Positions 46,042-54,195 of a DNA stretch of 64,000 nucleotides are shown here, in pieces. The stretch's first letter is position 1, and each line of letters begins with the position of its first letter. The stretch lies in assembly GCF_022095675.1 (NCBI RefSeq), contig NZ_JAHYSG010000021.1, positions 1 to 64,000 of the forward strand, in the 5' to 3' direction. Under the pieces are notes generated by a model that saw nothing but the letters and a program-made list of their open reading frames with translations, searched no databases and had not been told where the DNA came from. Made by a program: the position numbers and the translations under genes. Source of the stretch: Dactylosporangium sp. AC04546. GTDB lineage: Bacteria; Actinomycetota; Actinomycetes; Mycobacteriales; Micromonosporaceae.

Positions 46042-46099
46042 ACGTTGGTCGATCTACCCTCGGGTTTCGCTGTCACCTTGAGGGTAGATCGACCAATGT
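46042..46099. repeat. Long palindromic element, copy 2
   Basis: ACGTTGGTCGATCTACCCTC (46042-46061) pairs with the sequence at 46080-46099 (GAGGGTAGATCGACCAATGT) over 20 bases with one G-T mismatch; the loop is 18 bases. The outer 15 bases match copy 1 at 36802 except for a paired T-to-C/A-to-G change, i.e. the stem is conserved by compensation. It lies 25 bases upstream of the YjbR gene. Confidence 0.85.
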
Positions 46100-46243
46100 T
46101 GCCGCGCGGGCCGTCGCCGTCGGCTTCTGCGGCGTGCGGTGAGCGGCGGCAGTTCAGGAGGCCGTCGAGGTGTGTTGTCCAGGAGGTGTCTGCGCGCGTG
46201 GGGCCGGCGGCCCGGGGCCGTGCTGTGGTGTCCGTGAATGCCG

Positions 46244-46275
46244 GAACGCGGGTTGCGTCGAGGCAACCCGCGTTC
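46244..46275 (-). terminator. Hairpin terminator of the Hsp20 gene
   Basis: GAACGCGGGTTGC and GCAACCCGCGTTC form a perfect 13-base stem with a 6-base loop, 15 bases beyond the Hsp20 stop. The remaining 46100-46243 shows no gene. Confidence 0.85.
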
Positions 46276-46289
46276 TCCGGGGTGACGTG

Positions 46290-46718
46290 CTACTTCGGCT
46301 GGGTGGTGACCTCGATGCGGCGGGCCGCGCGGCCCGCGTACGCGCCCGCGACGCGGACGGTCAGGACGCCCGCGTCGTACTCCGCGGTGACGGCCTCGTC
46401 GGTGACGTGGTCGGGCAGGGCGAACGTGCGGTGGAACGAACCGTAGCGGACCTCGCGCAGCGTGCGGCCGGCGCGCTCCTCGGCGCGTTCGTCGCGGCGC
46501 TCGCCGCGGATGACCAGGTGGCCGCGGTCGAGCTCGACGGTGACGTCCTGCTCGACGTCGACGCCGGGCAGCTCCAGGCGCACGACCGCGTCGTCGCCGT
46601 CGCGGCTGACCTCGGCGGCCGGGTTGAAGCCGGTGGCCCGCTGCTCGAACGTGCGGCGGACCAGCGCGTCGAACTCGGCGAAGGGATCGCGGCGGCGACG
46701 CAGGGCGAGCGTGTTCAT
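46290..46718 (-). CDS. Hsp20/alpha-crystallin-family small heat shock protein
   Basis: A 142-residue ATP-independent chaperone. The alpha-crystallin domain runs from about 35 to 130: VVRLELPGVDVEQDVTVEL, HLVIRGERR, YGSFHRTFALPDHV and AEYDAGVLTVRV. The ATG has GAGGAGG upstream. A HAIR element overlaps its promoter, so it should be repressed by HspR (not encoded in this window) and induced by heat. Confidence 0.95.
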   Translation of the reverse strand: MNTLALRRRRDPFAEFDALVRRTFEQRATGFNPAAEVSRDGDDAVVRLELPGVDVEQDVTVELDRGHLVIRGERRDERAEERAGRTLREVRYGSFHRTFALPDHVTDEAVTAEYDAGVLTVRVAGAYAGRAARRIEVTTQPK

Positions 46719-46758
46719 GGCTGGTGACCTCCTCGGGAAACCGTGTCACCCAGTAGAA

Positions 46759-46779
46759 CTTGAGTCAGGTCGACTCAAT
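46759..46779 (-). promoter_or_regulatory. HAIR operator (HspR site) in the Hsp20 promoter
   Basis: CTTGAGT-N7-ACTCAAT matches the HspR-associated inverted repeat CTTGAGT-N7-ACTCAAG with one change. On the minus strand TTGAGT, 17 bases and TACTGG form a likely -35/-10 pair that the element overlaps. Confidence 0.85.
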
Positions 46780-46810
46780 TCCCGGCGGCGCCAAGATTTT
46801 CCGAGAAGGT

Positions 46811-48274
46811 TCAGCCGCGTCGCCGGTCGTCGGGCTCGTCGGCCGGCAGGACGCCGAGGTCGATCTCCAGCGGCGGGGGAGCGTCAGCGCGTCGCGCGGT
46901 CGTGATGGTCGGCACCGTGTACCGCGGCCCCGGCGGCCCGGCATCCCGCGCCCGGCCGAGCCCGGTCCCGGGAGACGAACGACCCGAAGACGAAGCACCC
47001 GAGGACGAAGCACCCGAGGACGAAGCACCCGAGGACGAAGGACCCGAGGACGAAGCACCCGAGCCGGTCGACCCGAAGCCAGGCCGGGACGAGCCGGTCG
47101 AGGCCGCAGAGCGAGAGGGCGAGCGGGACGGGGACGAGCCGGGTGAGGGCGAGCCGGGCGCAGGCGCCCGCGGGAGTGCGCCCGCACGGGACGCAGCCAA
47201 CGCAGCCGCGCCCGGGAGACGCGAGCGGTTCCACCACTGCGAGAGCGCCACCGCGGCCGTGATCAGCAGCGCGCCGACCAGCACGAACCACGACGTGATC
47301 TCGGTGTTCTTCCGCTGCAGCGTCACCTGGCTGGGCAGGTCCTGCAGGACCTCCGTGAGGGCCTCGGCGTTCTCGGCCTTGAAGTACTTGCCGCCGGTCA
47401 TGTCGGCGACCCTCGTCAGCGTCGCCTCGTCCATCTCCTGGAAGCGCCCACGGCCGCCGAACCCGCCGAAGCCGCCGCCCGGGCCGCCCGGCCCGCGGAA
47501 GGTGTCGCCGCTGATCTGGTCGCTGGTGCAGACCATGGGGGAGGGCACCTCGGTGCCGAAGCCGATCGTGTAGACCCGCAGCCGGCGGGCCGCGGCGGCC
47601 TCGGCTGCGGTGATCGGGCTGACGCCGTCGGTGTTGCGGCCGTCGGTGAGCACGACGATCGTGTCGGGCTCGTAGTCGCCGGAGGGGCCGCCGGCCGTGT
47701 TCGGCACCTCGACCCCCGTCGGGGGCACGTCCGGGTTGATCTCGGCGATCGCGTCGATGGAGGCCAGGATGGCCAGGCCGATCGCGGTACCCCGGGAGGT
47801 CCGGAACCCGTCGATGGCCTTGAGCAGCTGGTCCTCGTCCCGGGTGGGCGGCACGAGGAGCCCGGCGATGCCGGAGAAGGTGACCAGGCCGATCTTCGCG
47901 CCGCCGTCGTGGTCGCGGATGAATTTGCGGGCCGCGTCCTGGGCCGCGGACAGGCGGTTCGGGTCGACGTCGGTCGAGCACATCGAGCCGGACACGTCGA
48001 CGGCGAGCAGGATGGTCGCGGCGTCGTCGGGGACGATCACGGAGGCCTGCGGGCGGGCCGCGGCGGTACCGACGACGACCAGGCCGGCGGCGAACAGGGC
48101 GAGCGGGATGCGCCGCTTCCAGGAGGTGCGCCCGGGCAGGGCCGCGGCGACGAGCGCGACGCTGGAGAGCCGGACCGTCTCGCGGCGCCGCCGCCGGCGC
48201 GTCCACCAGCGGAAGGCGAGCAGCAGCGGGAAGGCCAGCAGCGCGGTGAGGGCCCACGGCCAGTGCAGCGACAT
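46811..48274 (-). CDS. VWA-domain membrane protein (BatA/BatB-like) with Ser-rich tail repeats
   Basis: A 487-residue protein. Two N-terminal membrane segments flank the start of a von Willebrand A domain with an intact MIDAS (LAVDVSGSMCS, later TFSG and VVLTDGRN). A third membrane segment (WFVLVGALLITAAVALS) precedes a Ser/Pro/Gly cytoplasmic tail. Five 15-base repeats (46989-47063) encode SSSGA-type units there. It overlaps the other VWA gene by one base and is last in the protease-MoxR-DUF58-VWA operon. Confidence 0.88.
   Translation of the reverse strand: MSLHWPWALTALLAFPLLLAFRWWTRRRRRRETVRLSSVALVAAALPGRTSWKRRIPLALFAAGLVVVGTAAARPQASVIVPDDAATILLAVDVSGSMCSTDVDPNRLSAAQDAARKFIRDHDGGAKIGLVTFSGIAGLLVPPTRDEDQLLKAIDGFRTSRGTAIGLAILASIDAIAEINPDVPPTGVEVPNTAGGPSGDYEPDTIVVLTDGRNTDGVSPITAAEAAAARRLRVYTIGFGTEVPSPMVCTSDQISGDTFRGPGGPGGGFGGFGGRGRFQEMDEATLTRVADMTGGKYFKAENAEALTEVLQDLPSQVTLQRKNTEITSWFVLVGALLITAAVALSQWWNRSRLPGAAALAASRAGALPRAPAPGSPSPGSSPSRSPSRSAASTGSSRPGFGSTGSGASSSGPSSSGASSSGASSSGASSSGRSSPGTGLGRARDAGPPGPRYTVPTITTARRADAPPPLEIDLGVLPADEPDDRRRG
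46989..47063 (-). repeat. Five tandem 15-base repeats in the VWA tail
   Basis: The plus-strand unit gacgaagcacccgag occurs five times in a row, one copy with a single change, and a more diverged copy precedes them. Read on the minus strand it codes Ser-Ser/Gly-Ala units. Copy number is likely variable between strains. Confidence 0.8.
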
Positions 48275-49236
48275 CAGAGGATCCGTCCGAACCAGGTGGT
48301 CATCAGCAGCCCCCCGATGGTGAGCAGCAGCAGCGCGATCGCCGCCGCGGCGCCGGTCAGCTCGACCGGCTTGCGTTCGGTGGTCAGCCGCAGGTCCAGC
48401 GAGTCGTACACGTCCCGCAGGCTCTCGGCGGTCTCGGCCCGGTGGTACGAGCCGGTGGTCGTCTGCGCGACGGTGGTGAGCAGCTCCTCGTTGAGCGCCG
48501 TCGCCACCCGGTAGCCGTCGACCTCGACGGTCGTGCCCTCGACGGTGCCGACGCCGACCGTCTCGATGTGCACGCCCGCGGTGGCCGCGAGCTGCGCGGC
48601 GGCGAGCGCGTCGGGGCCGCCGGTGTCCTCGCCGTCGGAGAGCAGCACGATCGTGGCGTTGCCGTAGTACCCGAGCTCGGCCGGCGGCTCGGTGGAGTCC
48701 GGGTCGGGCAGGCCGACCGGCTTGCCGACGATGACCGTGAGCGAGGCGAGGATCGCCTGGCCCAGCGACGTGCCGCCGTTGACCTGGAGCCGCTTGATCG
48801 CGGCCGTGGTCGCGGCCCGGTCGCTGGTGGGCTGCTGGGTGGTGAGCGCGCCCTGGTCGAAGGCGACGATGCCGATGTTCACGCTGTCGGGCTGGGCCTC
48901 GACGAACGAGACGGCGGCGGTCTGGGCGGCGGCGATGCGGGTCGGGGCGACGTCGTCGGCGGCCATGCTGTTCGACACGTCGAAGGCGAGCACGACGGTG
49001 CCGGCGGCGCGGGCGACCGGCAGGGTGGCCTCGGGCCGGGCGACCGACAGGAGCAGCAGGGCGAGCGCGACCAGGAACATGACCGGCGGGATGTGCCGGC
49101 GGATCGCCCGGCCGGTGGTCAGGCCGGCCGCCGCGAGGGTGCGGGCCCGCTGCCGCTGCAGCGACCAGTACCCGACGCCGAGGCCCCCGGCGACGAGCAC
49201 GGCGACGACGATGAACCACGGGTTGCCGAAGGTCAT
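48274..49236 (-). CDS. VWA-domain membrane protein (BatA-like)
   Basis: A 320-residue protein with a membrane segment near each end (WFIVVAVLVAGGLGVGYW and AAAIALLLLTIGGLLMTTW), another before the VWA domain, and MIDAS motif LAFDVSNSM with VLLSDGEDTGG. MoxR-linked VWA proteins assemble or activate metalloenzymes or envelope complexes. The ATG at 49236 has GGAGG upstream; the frame extends 9 codons further but without that site. Confidence 0.88.
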   Translation of the reverse strand: MTFGNPWFIVVAVLVAGGLGVGYWSLQRQRARTLAAAGLTTGRAIRRHIPPVMFLVALALLLLSVARPEATLPVARAAGTVVLAFDVSNSMAADDVAPTRIAAAQTAAVSFVEAQPDSVNIGIVAFDQGALTTQQPTSDRAATTAAIKRLQVNGGTSLGQAILASLTVIVGKPVGLPDPDSTEPPAELGYYGNATIVLLSDGEDTGGPDALAAAQLAATAGVHIETVGVGTVEGTTVEVDGYRVATALNEELLTTVAQTTTGSYHRAETAESLRDVYDSLDLRLTTERKPVELTGAAAAIALLLLTIGGLLMTTWFGRIL

Positions 49237-49318
49237 GCTGCCTCCGTTCCGCTCCGGCCGCATGACGCTGACGCTGGGCCCATGATGAGCGGCCTCCTCC
49301 GCTTCGCTCCGGAACCGC

Positions 49319-50236
49319 TCATGCGCGCCTCGCCTTCGTCCGGCGGACCATCGCGACGAGGGCCTGCAGCGGGTCCTGGTCGGTGCCGACCAGGTGGGCG
49401 GTCACGCCGGCCCGCTGCATCGCGGCGGCGACGGCGGCCTCGCGCTCGTCGACCCCGGCCCGCAGGCGCTGCTGGAACAGCGGGTCGCTGGTGTCGACGA
49501 GCACCTGCTCACCGGTCTCGGCGTCCTCGACCACGACCAGCCCGAGGTCGGGCAGGTCGAGCTCCATCGGGTCGACGACCCGGATCGCGACCACCTCGTG
49601 GCGCATGGTGAGCCGCCCGAGGGAGCCCTCCCAGGAGGCGTCGCCGAGGAAGTCGGACACCACGAACACCACGCCACGGCGGCGGGCGGTCGCGGCGGCC
49701 AGCCGCAGCATCGCGTCGAGGTCGGTGGTGTCGGTGCCCTGCTTCCCGCGCCGGGCCTGTGCCCGTTCGGCGGCGAGGGCGGCCGTGCGGGTGATCTCGC
49801 CGGCCAGGTGCAGCACGTGGTTGCGGCCGGTGCGCGGCGGCACCACCCGCTGGACCCGGTTGTCGTAGAGGATCGCGCCGACCCGGTTGCCGCCGAGGGT
49901 GAACAGCCGGGCCAGGGTCACGGCCAGCTCGGTGAGCACCGAGTCCTTGCCCCGCTCGGCCCCGCCGAAGCGCATCGACGCCGAGAGGTCGAGCACCAGC
50001 CAGGCGGTGACCTCACGGTCCTCGGTGTACTGGCGCACGTACGGCTCGTCCAGCCGGGCCGTCACGTTCCAGTCGATGTGCCGGACGTCGTCCTCCGGCG
50101 TGTACTCCCGCAGGTCGGCGAAGTCGATCCCGCTGCCCCGGAAGACCGTGCGGTACGAACCCTGGAGGCGTCCGTCGAGGCGGCGGATCACCTGCCACTC
50201 CAGGCGTCGCAGCAGGCGGTCGGGTGCGGTGGCCAC
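49319..50236 (-). CDS. DUF58 domain protein (VWA-like) of a MoxR operon
   Basis: A 305-residue cytoplasmic protein with the DUF58 signature FADLREYTPEDDVRHIDWN followed by a VWA-like segment (LVLDLSASMRFG). DUF58 proteins are regularly paired with MoxR ATPases. The GTG start is 3 bases after the MoxR stop. Confidence 0.92.
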   Translation of the reverse strand: MATAPDRLLRRLEWQVIRRLDGRLQGSYRTVFRGSGIDFADLREYTPEDDVRHIDWNVTARLDEPYVRQYTEDREVTAWLVLDLSASMRFGGAERGKDSVLTELAVTLARLFTLGGNRVGAILYDNRVQRVVPPRTGRNHVLHLAGEITRTAALAAERAQARRGKQGTDTTDLDAMLRLAAATARRRGVVFVVSDFLGDASWEGSLGRLTMRHEVVAIRVVDPMELDLPDLGLVVVEDAETGEQVLVDTSDPLFQQRLRAGVDEREAAVAAAMQRAGVTAHLVGTDQDPLQALVAMVRRTKARRA

Positions 50237-50239
50237 GGC

Positions 50240-51235
50240 TCAGCGGTTTCCGGCCGCGACGGGGGTGGGCACCGGCAGCGCGTGCAGGACCCGGGTGAGG
50301 ATCTGGTCGGCGGTGACGTCGTCGGAGAGGGCCTCGTAGGACAGCACCAGCCGGTGCCGGAACACGTCGAGCGCGAGCTCGGCCAGGTCACTCACCAGCA
50401 CGTAGTCGCGGCCCCGGATGTAGGCCATCGCCCGGGCGGCCAGCACGAGGTTGATGGAGGCGCGGGGGCTCGCGCCGAAGCTGACGTACCGCTGAAGCTC
50501 CCCGAGACCGACCTCGGCCGGGTTGCGGGTGGCGTTGGCCAGGCGGACCGAGTACTCGATCAGCGCGGGGTCGACGTAGACCTGCTCGACCTGCGACTGC
50601 ATCTCGATGAGCCGGCGTGGGTCGACGATGGCCTGGGTGATCGGCGACGGCGCGATGGCCCGCTCGACGATCACGAACTCCTCGGTGGGGCTCGGGTAGC
50701 CGACCAGGACCTTCATCATGAACCGGTCGACCTGCGCCTCGGGCAGCGGATAGGTGCCCTCGGACTCGATCGGGTTCTGGGTGGCCATCACCAGGAACGG
50801 GCGCGGGATGTGGTGGGTCTCCCGGCCGATCGTCACCTGCTGCTCCTGCATGACCTCCAGCAGCGCGCTCTGCACCTTGGCCGGCGCCCGGTTGATCTCG
50901 TCGGCGAGCAGCAGGTTGGTGAACACCGGCCCGAGCGAGACCTGGAACTCGCCGCTGGCCTGGTGGTACACCCGGGTGCCCACGATGTCGGCGGGGACGA
51001 GGTCGGGGGTGAACTGCACACGGTGGAAGTCCCCGCCGATGGCGTGCGCGAGCGCCTTCACGGCGAGCGTCTTGGCCAGGCCGGGCACGCCCTCGACGAG
51101 GATGTGCCCCCGCGAGAGCAGGGCCACCATGAGCCGCTCCAGCAGGGCGTCCTGCCCGACGATGGTCTTCTTGACCTCGTACAGCACCTGCTCGACGGCG
51201 CCCGTGGGCCGGTGGCCGTTGTCTGTTACGTCCAT
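50240..51235 (-). CDS. MoxR-family AAA+ ATPase
   Basis: A 331-residue AAA+ protein: Walker A GVPGLAKT (49-56), Walker B LLADEINRAPAKVQSALLEV, sensor region LVMATQNPIESEGTYPLPEAQ and DRFMMKV. MoxR ATPases act as chaperones with VWA partners, which lie downstream. ATG 51235 follows AAGGA. The start is 24 bases after the protease gene stop. Confidence 0.95.
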   Translation of the reverse strand: MDVTDNGHRPTGAVEQVLYEVKKTIVGQDALLERLMVALLSRGHILVEGVPGLAKTLAVKALAHAIGGDFHRVQFTPDLVPADIVGTRVYHQASGEFQVSLGPVFTNLLLADEINRAPAKVQSALLEVMQEQQVTIGRETHHIPRPFLVMATQNPIESEGTYPLPEAQVDRFMMKVLVGYPSPTEEFVIVERAIAPSPITQAIVDPRRLIEMQSQVEQVYVDPALIEYSVRLANATRNPAEVGLGELQRYVSFGASPRASINLVLAARAMAYIRGRDYVLVSDLAELALDVFRHRLVLSYEALSDDVTADQILTRVLHALPVPTPVAAGNR

Positions 51236-51258
51236 GCGTGCGTCCTTCACGGGTCTCG

Positions 51259-52074
51259 TCACTGCTGAGGTGCGTCCTCGCCGGGGCCGGTGCCGCCGGC
51301 GAGGGCCGCGCCGATCGGCACGGCGAAACCGACGCCGACGAACGTGCCGGCCTCGGTGGGGTTGGCGAGGGCGACGACGATGCCGATCGTCTCGCCCTTG
51401 GCGTTGACGAGCGGCCCGCCGGAGCTGCCGGGGTTGACCGCGGCGTCGAACTGGATGAGCCCCTTGAGCTCGCTGCCGTCCTGGCTGCGGGCCGTACGGT
51501 CGAGCCCGGAGATGACCCCGGCGGTCGCGCTGCTGGTGAGCCCGAGCTGGTTGCCGACGGCGAGCACGGTGTTGCCGACGGCGATCCGGCCGGAGTTGCC
51601 GATCACCGCCGGCACGAGGACCTCGGGCAGCCCGGCCGGGGCCAGCACGGCGATGTCCATCTCCGGGTTGGCCTGCACGACCTGGGCCGCGACCTTGGTG
51701 CCGTCGACGAACGTGACCTGGACGGCGCCGGCGCCGGCCACCACGTGGTTGGCGGTGAGGATCGCGCCGGTCTCGCTGGCGATCACGCCGGTGCCGCTCG
51801 CGACGGCCGTGGTGCCCTCGACGGCGGTGATCGTCACGACCGACGGCGCGACCGCCGCGTAGATCTGGGCGATCGTCGGGGGCGTGGTCGCGCTCGGCGA
51901 GGCCTTCGCCGAGGGCCGCGCGGCCGGCTCGTCGTCGCTCGATCCGAGCCGGAACGCGATGGTCGCGGTGACCACGAGTGCCACCGCGACGCCCAGGATC
52001 GGCAGCCATCGCCGGAGTTGCGCCGATTTGGGGCCCTGCTGGTCCGGTGCGGCCGGCCCGTCGAGGGTTGCCAT
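51259..52074 (-). CDS. Membrane-anchored trypsin-like serine protease (HtrA-like, no PDZ)
   Basis: A 271-residue protein with one membrane segment (WLPILGVAVALVVTATIAF), a linker, and a protease domain. The triad is visible: His in LTANHVVAG, Asp in PEMDIAVL and Ser in NPGSSGGPLVN. The usual PDZ domain is absent. It leads the MoxR operon and may process envelope proteins handled by the MoxR/VWA system. ATG 52074 is read from a leaderless promoter. Confidence 0.9.
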   Translation of the reverse strand: MATLDGPAAPDQQGPKSAQLRRWLPILGVAVALVVTATIAFRLGSSDDEPAARPSAKASPSATTPPTIAQIYAAVAPSVVTITAVEGTTAVASGTGVIASETGAILTANHVVAGAGAVQVTFVDGTKVAAQVVQANPEMDIAVLAPAGLPEVLVPAVIGNSGRIAVGNTVLAVGNQLGLTSSATAGVISGLDRTARSQDGSELKGLIQFDAAVNPGSSGGPLVNAKGETIGIVVALANPTEAGTFVGVGFAVPIGAALAGGTGPGEDAPQQ

Positions 52075-52080
52075 GCGCTC

Positions 52081-52086
52081 AACATA
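52081..52086 (-). promoter_or_regulatory. Predicted -10 box of a leaderless promoter for the protease-MoxR operon
   Basis: On the minus strand TATGTT ends 6 bases before the ATG at 52074. Confidence 0.5.
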
Positions 52087-52132
52087 ACCGCGATTCCTGG
52101 GATTTCGGTGAACTCGAATCTGGGAGTATGCT

Positions 52133-52151
52133 TCTGAAAGATACTTTCAGA
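52133..52151. promoter_or_regulatory. Palindromic operator of the ArsR-type regulator
   Basis: TCTGAAAG-ATA-CTTTCAGA has perfect 8-base arms. A TATGCT (52127-52132) just upstream is the probable -10, so the palindrome covers the transcription start and the regulator should repress itself and the downstream MFS gene. Confidence 0.75.
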
Positions 52152-52173
52152 GTTTCGGTACCGAGGAGGCTGG

Positions 52174-52722
52174 ATGGGTCGCGAGGCGCGCCGCACGATC
52201 ACCGAACCGGGCGCCATGCGGGTGCTGGCGCATCCGGTGCGGTACGAGGTGCTCACCCATCTCATGTCGAACGGCCCGGCGACGGCCTCCCAGTGCGCCC
52301 GGGCGGTCGGCGACACCCCGTCCAACTGCAGCTATCACCTGCGGGCCCTCGCCAAGGCCGGCCTCGTCGCGCCGGTCGAGTCCGATGACGGGCGAGAGCG
52401 GCCGTGGCGGGCCCTCATCACCGGTTTCGCGCTGCCGCCGGACGACGAGCAGGCGATGGTCGTGTCGGCCGTGGCGATCCAGCGCGACCAGCGGCTGCTC
52501 GCCGAGTACATGGCCCGCCGCGACCAGGTGCCGGCCCGCTGGCGCGACGCGGGCCAGCACGGGACGTACACCCTCCGGCTCACCCCGGAAGAGCTCACCG
52601 AGCTGGGCGAGCGGATCGACGCGCTGATCCGCCCGTACATCGCGGCCACCCGCGACGACGCGCCGGACGACGCCGCCCAGGTCCACCTCTACTTCCACGG
52701 ATTCCCCGGGAGTCCCGCATGA
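52174..52722 (+). CDS. ArsR-type (HTH_20) transcriptional regulator
   Basis: A 182-residue winged-helix protein: HPVRYEVLTHLMSNGPATAS and TPSNCSYHLRALAKAGLVAP form the HTH. There are no ArsR metal-binding Cys pairs, so the ligand is unknown. ATG 52174 follows GAGGAGG. It overlaps the MFS gene in an ATGA and carries an operator at its own start, so it likely controls the efflux pump. Confidence 0.9.
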   Translation: MGREARRTITEPGAMRVLAHPVRYEVLTHLMSNGPATASQCARAVGDTPSNCSYHLRALAKAGLVAPVESDDGRERPWRALITGFALPPDDEQAMVVSAVAIQRDQRLLAEYMARRDQVPARWRDAGQHGTYTLRLTPEELTELGERIDALIRPYIAATRDDAPDDAAQVHLYFHGFPGSPA

Positions 52723-53936
52723 CCGCGCTACGGCACCGAGACTTCCGCCGGCTGTGGCTGGCCGGCCTGATCTCCGACACCGGCGACTGGCTGCTCCTCG
52801 TCGCCCTGCCGATCCTGGTGTACCAGCGGACGCAGTCGACCCTGCAGACCGCGTTCGCGTTCCTGGTCGAGCTCGGCCCCGCGGTCCTGCTGGGCCCGTT
52901 CGCGGGCCGCCTCGCCGACCGGGTCGACCGCCGCCGGCTGCTCGCCACCGTCGTCCTCGCCCAGGCCGCCGTGCTCCTGCCGCTGCTCGTGAGTACGCAG
53001 CTGCCGGTCCTCTACGCGGTCATCGCCGTCGAGGCCGCGCTGGTCACGCTGTTCGGCCCGGCCAAGAACGCGCTCCTGCCGGCGCTGGTCCCGGACGGCG
53101 AGCTGGTCTCGGCCAACGCGCTCGTCGGGCTCAACCAGAACCTGGGCCGGCTCGCCGGCGGACCGCTCGGCGGGCTGCTGCTCGCGGTCGGCGACCTGCA
53201 CGTGATCGTGCTCGCCGACCTGGTCACGTTCCTCACCGCGGCCGCCCTCATCGCCGGCATCGCAGCCCGGCCCGCCCCCGCGCGGACCGCGGCCGGCGGG
53301 AGCGGTCCACTGGGCCGGGTCAGGCTCGCGCTCGTGGTCGCCGCCCTGGCCGGGATCGCCCAGGGCATCTTCGTCGTGCTGTTCGTCGTCTGGGTCGCCC
53401 GCGAGCTGAGCGGCGGCGCGACCGAGACCGGCCTACTGCGCGGGGTCCAGGCGGGCGGCGCCATCGCCGCCGGGGTCCTGCTCGCGGCCCTGCGCCGCAC
53501 CCCAGGCCCGACCGTGCTGGTCGCGGCCGGGGCCGGCGTGTTCGGCCTGTTGTCCTTCGCGGTCTGGAACGGCCCAGCCGTCACGACCGCGCTGCCGGTC
53601 TACGTCGCGCTGTTCGTGCTGGTCGGCGCGCCCGGGCTGGTGATGGTGACCGGCCTGGTGAGCTTCCTGCAGCGGGAGGCCGGCGAGCAGGCCCGGGGCC
53701 GGGTCTTCGGCGTCTTCGGCGCGGTCTTCGACGGCGCCAGCGGCGTGGGCATGCTCGCCGCCGGCCTGCTCGGCGACCGCCTCGGCATCATGGCGCTGCT
53801 GAACGTGCAGGCCGCGCTCTATCTCATCGCGGGCCTGCTCTTCCTCCTGCGCCGTCAGTCGTCGTCATCGTCGGTCGAGAACGCCTTGGCGAGCAGTGCC
53901 GCCACGGCCACCCCGACCACCGCGATGCCGACCTGA
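52719..53936 (+). CDS. MFS transporter (efflux)
   Basis: A 405-residue transporter with about twelve membrane segments and the MFS loop motif GRLADRVDRRRLL between segments 2 and 3. It starts FRRLWLAGLISDTGDWLLLV, typical of the enterobactin/macrolide exporter-like group. Its C-terminal 27 residues (SSSSVENALAS and onwards) lie in an 82-base overlap with a converging gene and may not be functional. Confidence 0.93.
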   Translation: MTALRHRDFRRLWLAGLISDTGDWLLLVALPILVYQRTQSTLQTAFAFLVELGPAVLLGPFAGRLADRVDRRRLLATVVLAQAAVLLPLLVSTQLPVLYAVIAVEAALVTLFGPAKNALLPALVPDGELVSANALVGLNQNLGRLAGGPLGGLLLAVGDLHVIVLADLVTFLTAAALIAGIAARPAPARTAAGGSGPLGRVRLALVVAALAGIAQGIFVVLFVVWVARELSGGATETGLLRGVQAGGAIAAGVLLAALRRTPGPTVLVAAGAGVFGLLSFAVWNGPAVTTALPVYVALFVLVGAPGLVMVTGLVSFLQREAGEQARGRVFGVFGAVFDGASGVGMLAAGLLGDRLGIMALLNVQAALYLIAGLLFLLRRQSSSSSVENALASSAATATPTTAMPT

Positions 53937-54160
53937 ACCCCGATCACGAGCCAGTCGTAGCTGTGCCCGCGCACCACGAGGAACTTGTCGCTGTGGATGT
54001 CCCAGCGGTCCGCGGCCCAGGTGCCGGCCACCGCCGCGCCCATGCCGATGAGGACGGTCAGGATGATCCCGATGTTCTGCCGGCCGGGCAGCACGATCCG
54101 TGCCACGATGCCGATCACCGCGCCGAAGATGACGGCGGCCAAATAGTCCTGGAGGTCCAC
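53855..54160 (-). CDS. GlsB/YeaQ/YmgE-family small membrane protein
   Basis: A 101-residue protein with three membrane segments: VIFGAVIGIVARIVLPG with the family glycine pattern, GIILTVLIGMGAAVAGTW and VGIAVVGVAVAALLA, ending in an acidic STDDDDD. The family is linked to stress response. GTG 54160 has no ribosome-binding site; CACAAT 6 bases upstream may be a weak -10. Confidence 0.85.
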   Translation of the reverse strand: MDLQDYLAAVIFGAVIGIVARIVLPGRQNIGIILTVLIGMGAAVAGTWAADRWDIHSDKFLVVRGHSYDWLVIGVQVGIAVVGVAVAALLAKAFSTDDDDD

Positions 54161-54195
54161 AGCCGCATTGTGCGACGGCGGCGCAAGATGGTCGG

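Noticed and set aside
49285..49322. Inverted repeat ATGAGCGG / CCGCTCAT between the VWA and DUF58 genes
   Set aside because: It is short with a 22-base loop and partly inside the DUF58 end, so neither a terminator nor an operator call is convincing.
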